Shown here: piece by piece, positions 5,937 through 13,056 of the stretch
How the letters are laid out: each line of letters starts with the position of its first letter
How positions within the stretch are numbered: position 1 is the first letter of the stretch
NCBI GenBank assembly: GCA_902805545.1
Contig: CADCTD010000143.1
Span: 1-45,711, forward strand
Direction of reading: 5' to 3'
DNA length: 45,711 bases
Source of the DNA: an uncultured Craurococcus sp.
GTDB lineage: Bacteria > Pseudomonadota > Alphaproteobacteria > Acetobacterales > Acetobacteraceae
Made by a program: the position numbers and the translations under genes
Notes under the pieces: model-generated
What the model was told of the DNA's origin: nothing
Database searches by the model: none
The model's input: the letters and a program-made list of their open reading frames with translations, nothing else

Positions 5937-7180
5937 ACGCCCTCGCCCTCCGGCCAACCGTCCCGGTCCCGCAGCATGTGGACCGGGACCTGGAGGCAGA
6001 GGCTCTGCGCCGGCAGCACGTCGCGCCAGTCGGCGATGAGCTTCTTGTAGGCCGTGCCGACGCGGCGGATGCGGCGGTCGAGGTCGTAGAGGCCCAAGGG
6101 GTTGGCGCGCCCGTTCCGCTCCCGCAGCGCCGTGTCCCAGTCCACCTGGTCGATGAGCGAGAACCAGGTGAAGCCGACGATCGGCATGCCGTCATTCCTG
6201 ACGCGCAGCACGTTGGCCCATTGCTTCCAGAGCCATTGCTCGGCCTCGTCGCCGCGCGGGCCTTCCATCAGGTTGGTCTCGGTGTGCATCACCGGCATGC
6301 GGTAGCGGTCGTGGTACTGGCGGGTGATGGTGGAGTAGCCGAAGATCTCGCCCGAGGCGCGCGTGCCGCCATCGGGCGAGACGAGGTGCTCGTTCGTCAC
6401 GTAGTAGTCGTTGCCCATGATGCACCAGCGCTTCAGCCGGTGCTTCATGAAGAAGCGGTACTCCTCCCGCGTCATGCCGTTGTCGAGCAGGTACTCGTAC
6501 ATCTCCGAGGAGACGCGCATGCCGTAGTTGAGGTCGAGCGAGAGGAAGCGCTCGGCGTTCTTCACCTCGGCGGGGCCGATCGCCGCCGGGCTGTCGGCGT
6601 GGTAGTACTCCGTCGACTCGCTCTGGATGAAGAGCGCATCGGGCCGCACCTCGAGGATCGCCTCCATCGCCAGGACGTTGGCCCGGACGACATGCTTGAG
6701 CGCGGTGACGAAGCCGCGGTCGCTCGAGAGCTGCTCGTTCCACCAGCCGTAGCGGGCGGAGAAGAGCGCCGTGATGTACATCTCGTTGACCGGCGTATAG
6801 AGCTGCACCCAGGGGAAGCGCTCGGCGAAAGCCCGCGCATAGTCGGCAAAGGCCGCCGGGAAATCCGGGTTCTGGAAGTCCCCCAGCCAGTCCGGCAGGC
6901 CGAAATGGCAGAGATCGACGATGGGGACGATGCGCAGCCGCCGCAGCTCGGCGAAGACCACGTCGGCATAGTCCCAGTCGTGCCGGCCCGGGCCGAGCAG
7001 CGTGCGATGGATGGGCGGGCCGATGCGGAGGAAGCCGCAGCCGGTTTCCGCGACCAGCGCCAGGTCTTCCTGCCAGCGTGCGTAGTGGCCGCATTCCTCC
7101 ATCTGGTCACGCCGCACCCGCCCGCCCTCGACGGTCGGGTTGCTGTTCTCGATGCCGGTGGCGAACATGAAGTAGGTCAC
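5933..7180 (-). CDS. Glycoside hydrolase family 1-like beta-glycosidase
   Basis: 415 residues with a TIM-barrel pattern of family 1. The acid/base glutamate is in LYTPVNEMYIT (Glu133; family motif T.NEP), and the likely nucleophile is in VMHTETNLMEG (Glu301; family motif I/VTENG), at a plausible distance. The variations from NEP and TENG mean the substrate may differ from simple beta-glucosides. No signal peptide, so cytoplasmic. The 5' codon at 7180 is GTG; an ATG four codons on (7168) is an alternative, neither with a clear ribosome site. It converges with the lactonase, and both may act on plant-derived sugars. Confidence 0.82.
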   Translation of the reverse strand: MTYFMFATGIENSNPTVEGGRVRRDQMEECGHYARWQEDLALVAETGCGFLRIGPPIHRTLLGPGRHDWDYADVVFAELRRLRIVPIVDLCHFGLPDWLGDFQNPDFPAAFADYARAFAERFPWVQLYTPVNEMYITALFSARYGWWNEQLSSDRGFVTALKHVVRANVLAMEAILEVRPDALFIQSESTEYYHADSPAAIGPAEVKNAERFLSLDLNYGMRVSSEMYEYLLDNGMTREEYRFFMKHRLKRWCIMGNDYYVTNEHLVSPDGGTRASGEIFGYSTITRQYHDRYRMPVMHTETNLMEGPRGDEAEQWLWKQWANVLRVRNDGMPIVGFTWFSLIDQVDWDTALRERNGRANPLGLYDLDRRIRRVGTAYKKLIADWRDVLPAQSLCLQVPVHMLRDRDGWPEGEGV

Positions 7181-7251
7181 GCCGACGCAACGCGCGGCCC
7201 GGCGCGCCGGTTCGAAATCGGACGAAGCCAGGAACCCAGAAAATGTACGGA

Positions 7252-7271
7252 AGTTAATCCGGCCGTTAACT
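7252..7271. promoter_or_regulatory. AGTTAA/TTAACT inverted repeat
   Basis: AGTTAA (7252-7257), 8-bp spacer TCCGGCCG, TTAACT (7266-7271), in the divergent gap between the glycosidase and the secreted-protein gene starting at 7329. A+T-rich arms stand out in this GC-rich DNA; candidate operator. Confidence 0.4.
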
Positions 7272-7328
7272 CCGGGCCATGCGGCATGGGGCCGCCACGG
7301 CGCCGGAGAGGGAGAAAGTCACGAGTCG

Positions 7329-7676
7329 ATGTTCCGTACCAGTCTGCTTGCCACCATCCTTGGCCTGTCCCTCAGCACGACGGCCCTGCTGGCGCCCGCC
7401 GGGGCAATGCCGATGCTCTCGGGCGGCGGCACCGAGGCGGCGGTCACCTATGGCGATGCCGCCCGGGAGTCCATCGTCGGCGGCACGCTTGCCACCATCC
7501 AGGGTGGCGGCCGCGATACCAGCTATCTCGCGCAGCCGGGCGGCCAGGCGCGGGAAGCGCGCATCGGCCAGGCGATCGGTGGCGGGCGTGACAAGGCCGT
7601 GGTCTATGGCGATGGACAGCCGCATGGCTGGGCCGCGACCGACGCCGAGATCGACCCGCGCGGCCATCGCGGCTGA
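7329..7676 (+). CDS. Small secreted GGG-repeat protein (paralogue of 4339-4680)
   Basis: 115 residues. A signal peptide (MFRTSLLATILGLSLSTTAL..PAGAM) is followed by glycine-triplet units: LSGGGTEAAVTYGD, ATIQGGGRDTSYLA and AIGGGRDKAVVYGDG. These align with those of the protein at 4339-4680, most clearly GGGRDKAVVY against GGGREQALVH. Function unknown; the signal peptide points to export. The two paralogues are 2.6 kb apart on opposite strands, separated by the lactonase and glycosidase genes. The start follows GGGAGAAAG. A frameshift is not seen and the stop is at 7674-7676. Confidence 0.72.
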   Translation: MFRTSLLATILGLSLSTTALLAPAGAMPMLSGGGTEAAVTYGDAARESIVGGTLATIQGGGRDTSYLAQPGGQAREARIGQAIGGGRDKAVVYGDGQPHGWAATDAEIDPRGHRG

Positions 7677-7762
7677 ACGGGGCGCCGCGGGGCGGGCGAT
7701 GCGCGGCATCGCCTGCCTCCCGGCCGGGAAGCCCCCTCGACAAGCCGGGCTGCCGGCGCTTT

Positions 7763-7781
7763 GGTCTGGGTGAACCAGACC
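7763..7781 (+). promoter_or_regulatory. Hairpin next to the start of the amidohydrolase gene
   Basis: GGTCTGG (7763-7769), GTGAA, CCAGACC (7775-7781): perfect 7-bp arms ending 10 bp before the ATG at 7792. It could be an operator or an mRNA hairpin that limits ribosome access. Confidence 0.45.
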
Positions 7782-7791
7782 GGAACGCCCC

Positions 7792-8964
7792 ATGCCCATC
7801 ATTAACCGCATCGCCGATTTCGCCGCCGAGATGACGGCCTGGCGGCGCGATTTCCACCAGCATCCCGAGCTCGGCTTCGAGGAGCGGCGCACCAGCGACA
7901 TCGTGGCTGCGAAGCTCGCGGAATGGGGCATCGAGGTGCATCGCGGCCTGGCCACCACCGGCGTGGTCGGCGTGCTGCGCAACGGCCCGGGCGGGCGGAG
8001 CATCGGCCTCCGCGCCGACATGGACTGCCTCCCCATGCAGGAGGCCAGCGGCGTGCCGCATGCCTCGACCATCCCGGGGCGGATGCATGCCTGCGGCCAT
8101 GACGGTCACACGGCGACGCTGCTCGGCGCGGCGAAGTACCTGGCGGAGACGAAAAACTTCGACGGCACCGTCACCTTCATCTTCCAGCCGGCCGAGGAGG
8201 GCGGCGGCGGCGGACGGGTGATGGTGGAGGAGGGGCTGTTCGACCGCTTCCCCTGCGACAGCGTCTACGGCATCCACAACGCGCCGGACCTGCCGCTCGG
8301 CGAGTGCTCGGCGGGGACGGGGCCGATCATGGCGGCCTCCGATGGGCTCAGCATCACCGTGCGGGGCCTGGGCGGGCATGCCGCGAAGCCGCACACCACC
8401 ATCGACCCGGTGATGGTCGGCGCGCAGATCGTGGTCGGGCTGCAGGCGCTGGTGGCGCGCCGCGTCGATCCGTTGCAGAGCGCCGTCATCAGCGTCACGC
8501 AATTCCATGCGGGCAGCGCGATGAATGTCATCCCCGAGGTGGCGGAGCTCGGCGGCACGGTGCGTACCCTCCTGCCGGAGGTGCGCGACGCGATGGAGCG
8601 GCTGATTCCGGTCGTGGCGCAGAACACCGCCGCGGCGCATGAGGCGGTGGCGGAGGTGGTCTACACGCGGAAATACCCGGCGACGGTGAACCACGTGGAG
8701 GAAAGCGACCGCGCCGCGCGGGCCGCGGCGCGGGTGCTCGGCGATGCCAGGGTTCATCGCAACCTGCCGCCGGTGATGGGCGGCGAGGACTTCTCCTTCA
8801 TGCTCCTCGAGCGGCCGGGCGCCTTCCTCTTCATGGGGCAGAAGGGTGCCGAGCGCGGCGGGGTGCCGGTGCACCATCCGCGCTACGACTTCAACGACGA
8901 TCTGCTGCCGATCGGGGCGAGCTACTTCGCCACGCTCGTCGAGCAGGAACTGCCGCGGGGCTAG
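7792..8964 (+). CDS. M20-family amidohydrolase (hippurate/N-acyl amino acid hydrolase type)
   Basis: 390 residues with the M20D pattern: WRRDFHQHPELGFEE near the N-terminus, the metal-binding HACGHDGHTA, QPAEEGGGGG with the catalytic Glu, the dimerisation-domain GLGGHAAKPH and the C-terminal MGGEDFSFML. These enzymes use two divalent metals to cleave N-acyl amino acids; hippurate hydrolase, IAA-amino acid hydrolase and N-acetyl-diaminopimelate deacetylase are all in the family and cannot be separated here. Cytoplasmic, single gene. A hairpin (7763-7781) lies just before the start. Its TAG shares CTAG with the stop of the small convergent gene behind it. Confidence 0.9.
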   Translation: MPIINRIADFAAEMTAWRRDFHQHPELGFEERRTSDIVAAKLAEWGIEVHRGLATTGVVGVLRNGPGGRSIGLRADMDCLPMQEASGVPHASTIPGRMHACGHDGHTATLLGAAKYLAETKNFDGTVTFIFQPAEEGGGGGRVMVEEGLFDRFPCDSVYGIHNAPDLPLGECSAGTGPIMAASDGLSITVRGLGGHAAKPHTTIDPVMVGAQIVVGLQALVARRVDPLQSAVISVTQFHAGSAMNVIPEVAELGGTVRTLLPEVRDAMERLIPVVAQNTAAAHEAVAEVVYTRKYPATVNHVEESDRAARAAARVLGDARVHRNLPPVMGGEDFSFMLLERPGAFLFMGQKGAERGGVPVHHPRYDFNDDLLPIGASYFATLVEQELPRG

Positions 8965-9119
8965 GCCTTCGGCTGCGGCCCGGCCTCCGGCGTCGTCGCC
9001 ACGGAATGCTCGTTGGTGCGCTTGGCCTGCTTGGTGCGGGTCCATTGCCAGACGCCAAGCGCGGCGCCGACGATGAGGGTCATGGCGAAGAGCCAAACGA
9101 CGAGGTTGTCGGAATTCAT
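8961..9119 (-). CDS. 52-residue single-pass membrane protein
   Basis: Starts MNSDNLVVWLFAMTLIVGAA, giving one transmembrane helix of about 20 residues, followed by a positively charged stretch (QWTRTKQAKR) and a polar, proline-containing tail ending PQPKA. The charge pattern suggests N-out/C-in topology. The ATG at 9119 follows CGGAGAAACTGC, a good ribosome site. The stop codon (8963-8961) overlaps the TAG of the convergent amidohydrolase in a shared CTAG. No family is recognised. Clear start signal, codon use and TM segment argue that it is real. Confidence 0.65.
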   Translation of the reverse strand: MNSDNLVVWLFAMTLIVGAALGVWQWTRTKQAKRTNEHSVATTPEAGPQPKA

Positions 9120-9195
9120 GCAGTTTCTCCGGGGGGCTTACGGTACTCGGCAGACGCACCAGGGATGCTTCCGGTTTCGCCGCTCCCGCCTGGAG

Positions 9196-10272
9196 TCACG
9201 CTTCCGTGCGCGCGAGACCCGATTCTGGGACGAGGCTGTGGCGGTTGGCCGCCCGCAGGGCAGCCGCCGCATCGTCGTAGAGGAAGGGCAGGGTGGCGTA
9301 GCGCGAGCCGCGTGTCACCGGCGTCGCCTCATGCAGGAGCGAACAGGAGAAGACGCAGGCGCCGCCCATCGGCGGGCGGTAGCGGCGCGGGCGGAATTCC
9401 GGGAACCAGAGCTCGCCGCCCGCGAAGCCGTCATTCAGGTTGACGGTGACGGCGAAGCGCCGATGCGCCGTGCCAGGCGTGGTGTTGTCGCGGTGCGCGC
9501 GGAAATGGCCGCCCTCGGCCGCGTCGTGGCAGGCGACGATGTAGCGCTCGATCCGCGTGGCGCGGACCTGGAAGGCCTTCTGGATCTCCGGCACCAGGCG
9601 GCGCTGGATTCGGGCGCGGAGCTGGGCCTGGACCTCGGCATCCTCGATCAGCAGGTCGCGGCGGACCTTGTGGTTGGGGTCCAGCCGGCCGACCCTGCGC
9701 GCCCCATCCGTCACCATGAAGCCGCTCTCCTCCCCACCCTGGGCCTCGTAGAGGGCGATGAGGCGGCGGCAGAACTCCGGCTCCAGGATGCGCGGCAGGA
9801 GCAGGACGGGCGCCGGGCATTCCTGCCCGGCATGCAGCGCGGGCGGCGGCAGGCGCGTGAGCAGGGCGAGGAGCGATGGCAGCTCCGCGAGCGGCCCGCA
9901 GGCGATGACGCGCAGCAAGGGGTCGAGCAGGAAGGCGAGCGGGCGCTCGGCGGCGCCGTAGGCGGTGGCGACCTGCCGGTCCGCATCGAGCATGGTGCGG
10001 AGGCCGGGGATGGCGTCGGGCGGCGCCTCGGCGAAGCTCGCGGCGTGGCTCGGCAGGATGGCGGTGGCGCGGTCATCCTCCAGCAGACCGGCGCGGCGGG
10101 CGGCGAGCAGCGCCCGGTGGGCGGCCCCCTGCCCGGCCGGGTCCGTCCCGGCGAAGGCGAGCACGACGTAGCGGCCGGCGAGGGTGGCGAAGGCGAAGCG
10201 CGGGTTGCCGCCATGGGCGGCGTGGAACCAGGGCGCCGGGTCGCCGGGCAGGAGGCGGGGTGGGACGGGCAT
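9196..10272 (-). CDS. Fusion of a cysteine-less peroxiredoxin-like domain and a 2OG-Fe(II) dioxygenase
   Basis: 358 residues. Residues 7-140 resemble the AhpC/TSA fold (LLPGDPAPWF..LAGRYVVLAFAG, then a typical FLLDPLLRVIA strand), but the region where the peroxidatic TxxC should stand reads AGTDPAGQGAAHR with no cysteine. Residues 155-335 are a PKHD-type prolyl-hydroxylase domain: iron ligands His260 and Asp262 (HRDN) and His314 (LLHEATPV), 2-oxoglutarate Arg324 (RGSRYA). Such enzymes hydroxylate a protein or small-molecule substrate. The N-terminal domain may be a substrate- or partner-binding module rather than a peroxidase. Possibly the PiuC-type oxygenase family, though these lack the fused domain. 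Single gene, divergent from 10407. Confidence 0.82.
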   Translation of the reverse strand: MPVPPRLLPGDPAPWFHAAHGGNPRFAFATLAGRYVVLAFAGTDPAGQGAAHRALLAARRAGLLEDDRATAILPSHAASFAEAPPDAIPGLRTMLDADRQVATAYGAAERPLAFLLDPLLRVIACGPLAELPSLLALLTRLPPPALHAGQECPAPVLLLPRILEPEFCRRLIALYEAQGGEESGFMVTDGARRVGRLDPNHKVRRDLLIEDAEVQAQLRARIQRRLVPEIQKAFQVRATRIERYIVACHDAAEGGHFRAHRDNTTPGTAHRRFAVTVNLNDGFAGGELWFPEFRPRRYRPPMGGACVFSCSLLHEATPVTRGSRYATLPFLYDDAAAALRAANRHSLVPESGLARTEA

Positions 10273-10406
10273 GCGGGACCATGTCTGGACTGACCGCCCC
10301 GGTCTATCCGATCCGACGATGAACTGAACCTCGGCGGCGCGCCACCTGGGCTTGCGCCGGGAAGGGCGCTACACCAGCCTCTCGGTCGAACTTCGGAGTG
10401 TTGCGG

Positions 10407-10874
10407 ATGCGTCGTCGGGCCCTGCTTGTCACCATGGCGACGTTGGCCTCTTCCCTGGCTGCCCCGGGCATCCTGCGGGCGCAGGGCCGGCAGGGGCCGC
10501 CGCATGAATGGGTCTTCGGCCCCTGGACGGGCGGGCTCTTCCCGCCGAACGACGCCGATACCCCGGCCTGCTTCGGCAGCCCGACGGTGGTCTTCACCAA
10601 GGATGTGGTGATGCGGGCCAGCCTGCTCGACACGCCCTACCGGCAGCGGGTGATCGAGACGGTGGCCCTGCTGCCGAACGGCCTCGAATTCCGCTTCCTG
10701 CCGGCGGCGCCGCAGGGCAGCGCCTTCAGCAGCCGCCTGCCGCCGGATTTCGGCTTCGGCTGCGGCGGCTCCCCGGATGTGCTGCGGGTCGAGCGGCGGG
10801 GGGCGGACGAGATCGTCTTCCCCGACTGCGGCGACTTTCCCTCCCCGTTGCGGCGCTGCCTGAAGCGGCCCTGA
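10407..10874 (+). CDS. Secreted protein of unknown function
   Basis: 155 residues from the ATG at 10407, with signal peptide MRRRALLVTMATLASSLAAP..LRAQG. A GTG at 10398 is in frame but overlaps the likely ribosome site CGGAG (10394-10398), so the ATG is preferred. The mature protein has four cysteines (ACFGS, FGCGG, DCGDF, RRCLK) that could form two disulfides, and a conserved-looking HEWVFGPWTGGLFPP start. I do not recognise the family; periplasmic location is likely. Its TGA overlaps the ATG of the racemase-family gene, making it the first gene of a four-gene operon. Confidence 0.7.
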   Translation: MRRRALLVTMATLASSLAAPGILRAQGRQGPPHEWVFGPWTGGLFPPNDADTPACFGSPTVVFTKDVVMRASLLDTPYRQRVIETVALLPNGLEFRFLPAAPQGSAFSSRLPPDFGFGCGGSPDVLRVERRGADEIVFPDCGDFPSPLRRCLKRP

Positions 10875-11542
10875 TGCGCATCGCGCTCATCCACGCCCTG
10901 CGGCACTCGCCGCCGCCGATCGAGGCGGCCTTCCGCCGGTCCTGGCCGGAGGCGGTGCTGATGAACCTGCTGGATGACAGCCTCTCGGCCGACCTGGCGC
11001 GGGCCGGGGCGCTGACGCCGGCGATGACGGAGCGCTTCCTCGCCCTCTCCCGCTATGCGGCGGGGACGGGGGCGGATGGCATCCTCTTCACCTGCTCCGC
11101 CTTCGGCCCCTGCATCGAGGCGGTGGCGGCGGAGCTTGCGCCGATGCCGGTGCTGAAGCCGAACGAGGCAATGATCGAGGCGGCCGTCGCCGAGGCGCGG
11201 CGCATCGCCAAGGGATCGACCGATGGGCGGCGGCCGCGGATCGGCCTGCTGGCCAGCTTCCAGCCGACGCTCGAGACCATGCCGCCCGAATTCCCCGGCG
11301 ATGTGGAGGTGGTGACGCAACTCGCCGGGGGGGCGCTCGCTGCGCTCGATGCCGGCGATGCCGAGGGGCATGACCGGCAGGCGGCGGAGGCGTCGAAGGC
11401 GCTGGCCGATTGCGACGTGGTGGCGCTGGCGCAGTTCAGCCTGGCGCGGGCCGCGCCGCTGGTCGAGGCGGCGGCGGGCCGGCCGGTCCTCACCACGCCC
11501 GACAGCGCCGTCATCAAGCTGAGGCGGCTGCTGCGCGGCTGA
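10874..11542 (+). CDS. Aspartate/glutamate racemase-superfamily protein
   Basis: 222 residues. It has the Asp/Glu/hydantoin racemase layout, with the first cysteine site in DGILFTCSAFGPCIEA and MPVLKPNEAMIEAA typical of the group. The second catalytic cysteine, expected near the DVVALAQFSLARA strand, appears to be Gln, so true racemase chemistry is doubtful; a decarboxylase- or isomerase-like activity is possible. Start ATG overlaps the preceding TGA (TGATG at 10872-10876). The next gene, an MBL lactonase, starts 17 bp after its stop. Confidence 0.78.
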   Translation: MRIALIHALRHSPPPIEAAFRRSWPEAVLMNLLDDSLSADLARAGALTPAMTERFLALSRYAAGTGADGILFTCSAFGPCIEAVAAELAPMPVLKPNEAMIEAAVAEARRIAKGSTDGRRPRIGLLASFQPTLETMPPEFPGDVEVVTQLAGGALAALDAGDAEGHDRQAAEASKALADCDVVALAQFSLARAAPLVEAAAGRPVLTTPDSAVIKLRRLLRG

Positions 11543-11559
11543 ACGGGGGCGTCCGGGGC

Positions 11560-12315
11560 ATGTATGCGATCGACGTGCTGGTGCAGGGCTATCCGGGGCG
11601 GTCGCTCTGCCATGGCGGCCTCGGCTGGAGCACCATCGCCCTGCTGCGCGGCCAGGGGCGGACCATCCTGCTCGATGTCGGCGCCTATGGGGTGCGGCCG
11701 GAATTCGGCCGGCAGCTCGCCGCGGCCGGCGTCGCGCCGGAGGCGGTGACGGATGTGGTCCTGACCCATGCGCACTGGGACCATTCGGTCAACGTCACCC
11801 TCTTCCCGGATGCGGCGATCTGGATCGGCCGGGCGGAGATGGACTGGGCGGTGCGCGAGCCGCCGGGCTTCAACCCGCTGCCGGAGCTGCATGTGCGCGA
11901 GATCGCGCGCCACCCGGAGCTGCACCTGCTGGAGGATGGCGAGCGCTTCCTCGGCGGCTTCACCGCGCATCTCTGCGCCGGGCATACGCCGGGCTGCCTC
12001 GTGTTCCGGCTGGAGGGCAACGAGGTCCCGGTGCTGTTCAGCGGCGATGCGGCGAAGAACCGGGCGGAGCTGCTCTCGCTCGCCACCGACATGACGATGG
12101 ATGCCGCAGCCAGCCGCGCCAGCCTCGAACGCATCTGGGCGCTGTGGCGGGCGGTGCCGGGCACGCTGCTAATCCCGGGGCATGACCTCACCATGCGGCT
12201 CGATGCGGCGGGGCGGCCCGGCTATATCGGCCAGCGGCGCGCGGGCATCGCCGCCTGGTTCAGCGAGGACCTGGCGGTGATGCAGGAGTTCGACATCACC
12301 GAGCCGCGCTTCTGA
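11560..12315 (+). CDS. Metallo-beta-lactamase-fold lactonase-like hydrolase
   Basis: 251 residues with a complete two-metal site: THAHWDHS (His70, His72, Asp74, His75), CAGHTPG, LFSGDAAKN and LIPGHDL. The order and spacing match AHL-lactonase (AiiA)-like and related MBL hydrolases. The natural substrate cannot be read; the neighbouring racemase-family gene suggests small-molecule catabolism rather than quorum quenching. Cytoplasmic. The HD-domain gene starts on the base after its stop, so translation is coupled. Confidence 0.86.
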   Translation: MYAIDVLVQGYPGRSLCHGGLGWSTIALLRGQGRTILLDVGAYGVRPEFGRQLAAAGVAPEAVTDVVLTHAHWDHSVNVTLFPDAAIWIGRAEMDWAVREPPGFNPLPELHVREIARHPELHLLEDGERFLGGFTAHLCAGHTPGCLVFRLEGNEVPVLFSGDAAKNRAELLSLATDMTMDAAASRASLERIWALWRAVPGTLLIPGHDLTMRLDAAGRPGYIGQRRAGIAAWFSEDLAVMQEFDITEPRF

Positions 12316-12921
12316 ATGGCTGGCCCGATGCGCGCCTGGGTGCGGCTGCCCTCCGGCCGGCGGCTCGACCTGCTCTCGCCCACGCCCTTCGACTGGACGG
12401 AGGAGGATCTGGCGATCGGCCTGTCGCGGACCTTCCGCTGGGGCGGGCATTCGGTCTGGACGGGGGCGCCGCTCTCCGTCGCGCAGCATTCGCTGGCGGT
12501 GCTGGCGCTGCGCCAGGCGAAGGCACGGCTGACGCCGGCCCAGGCGCGGCGCGAACTGCTGCACGATGCCGAGGAGGGGTTGCTCGGCTTCGACTGCATC
12601 TCGCCGCTGAAGCCCTTCCTCGGCGCCGGCTTCGCCGAGCTGCAGGCGCGGCTGCAGGGCGTGGTGGCGCTGCGCTACGGCCTGCCGCCCTGGACGCCGG
12701 AGGAGAAGCGCGCCCACAAGGCCTGCGACATCGCCCTCGCCGCGGCGGAGGCGGTGCATGTCGCGGGCTGGACGCCGGCCGAGCTGCGCGGGACGCTCGG
12801 CATCAAGGCGAAGGTCATGGAGGAGGATCCGCTGGCTGCCGCCTATGGCGGCGAGCCATGGCGGCCCTGGGCGCCGGAGCTGGCGGCGGAGCGGTTCCTC
12901 CAGGCGCTGGCCGGGCTATGA
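12316..12921 (+). CDS. HD-domain metal-dependent phosphohydrolase (YfbR-like)
   Basis: 201 residues with HD-family motifs: His in WGGHSVWTG, LSVAQHSLAV, and the paired LLHDAEEGLLG (H-D). The arrangement resembles YfbR 5'-nucleotidases and the phosphohydrolases annotated widely in alphaproteobacteria, here with the phrase LLHDAEEGLLGFDCISPLKP. Predicted to remove phosphate from a nucleotide. It abuts the MBL gene with no gap and ends the operon that began at 10407; how the four products cooperate is not evident. Confidence 0.83.
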   Translation: MAGPMRAWVRLPSGRRLDLLSPTPFDWTEEDLAIGLSRTFRWGGHSVWTGAPLSVAQHSLAVLALRQAKARLTPAQARRELLHDAEEGLLGFDCISPLKPFLGAGFAELQARLQGVVALRYGLPPWTPEEKRAHKACDIALAAAEAVHVAGWTPAELRGTLGIKAKVMEEDPLAAAYGGEPWRPWAPELAAERFLQALAGL

Positions 12922-13056
12922 ACGGGCCGGGACGCGCAACAATGCGACAGCCGGACGGGGCGCGGCGCCTCCTCGGTTGAAGGGGAGCGGCAGGCGCGGC
13001 AACCTCGGCGCCTCGATGGAGAGGACCTCCGTGACGGCTCACCGGGAGGCCATGGC

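Noticed and set aside
11560-12315. Quorum-quenching AHL lactonase as the definite function
   Set aside because: The metal site matches the wider MBL family and neighbours point to other metabolism; no substrate determinant specific to AHLs is seen.
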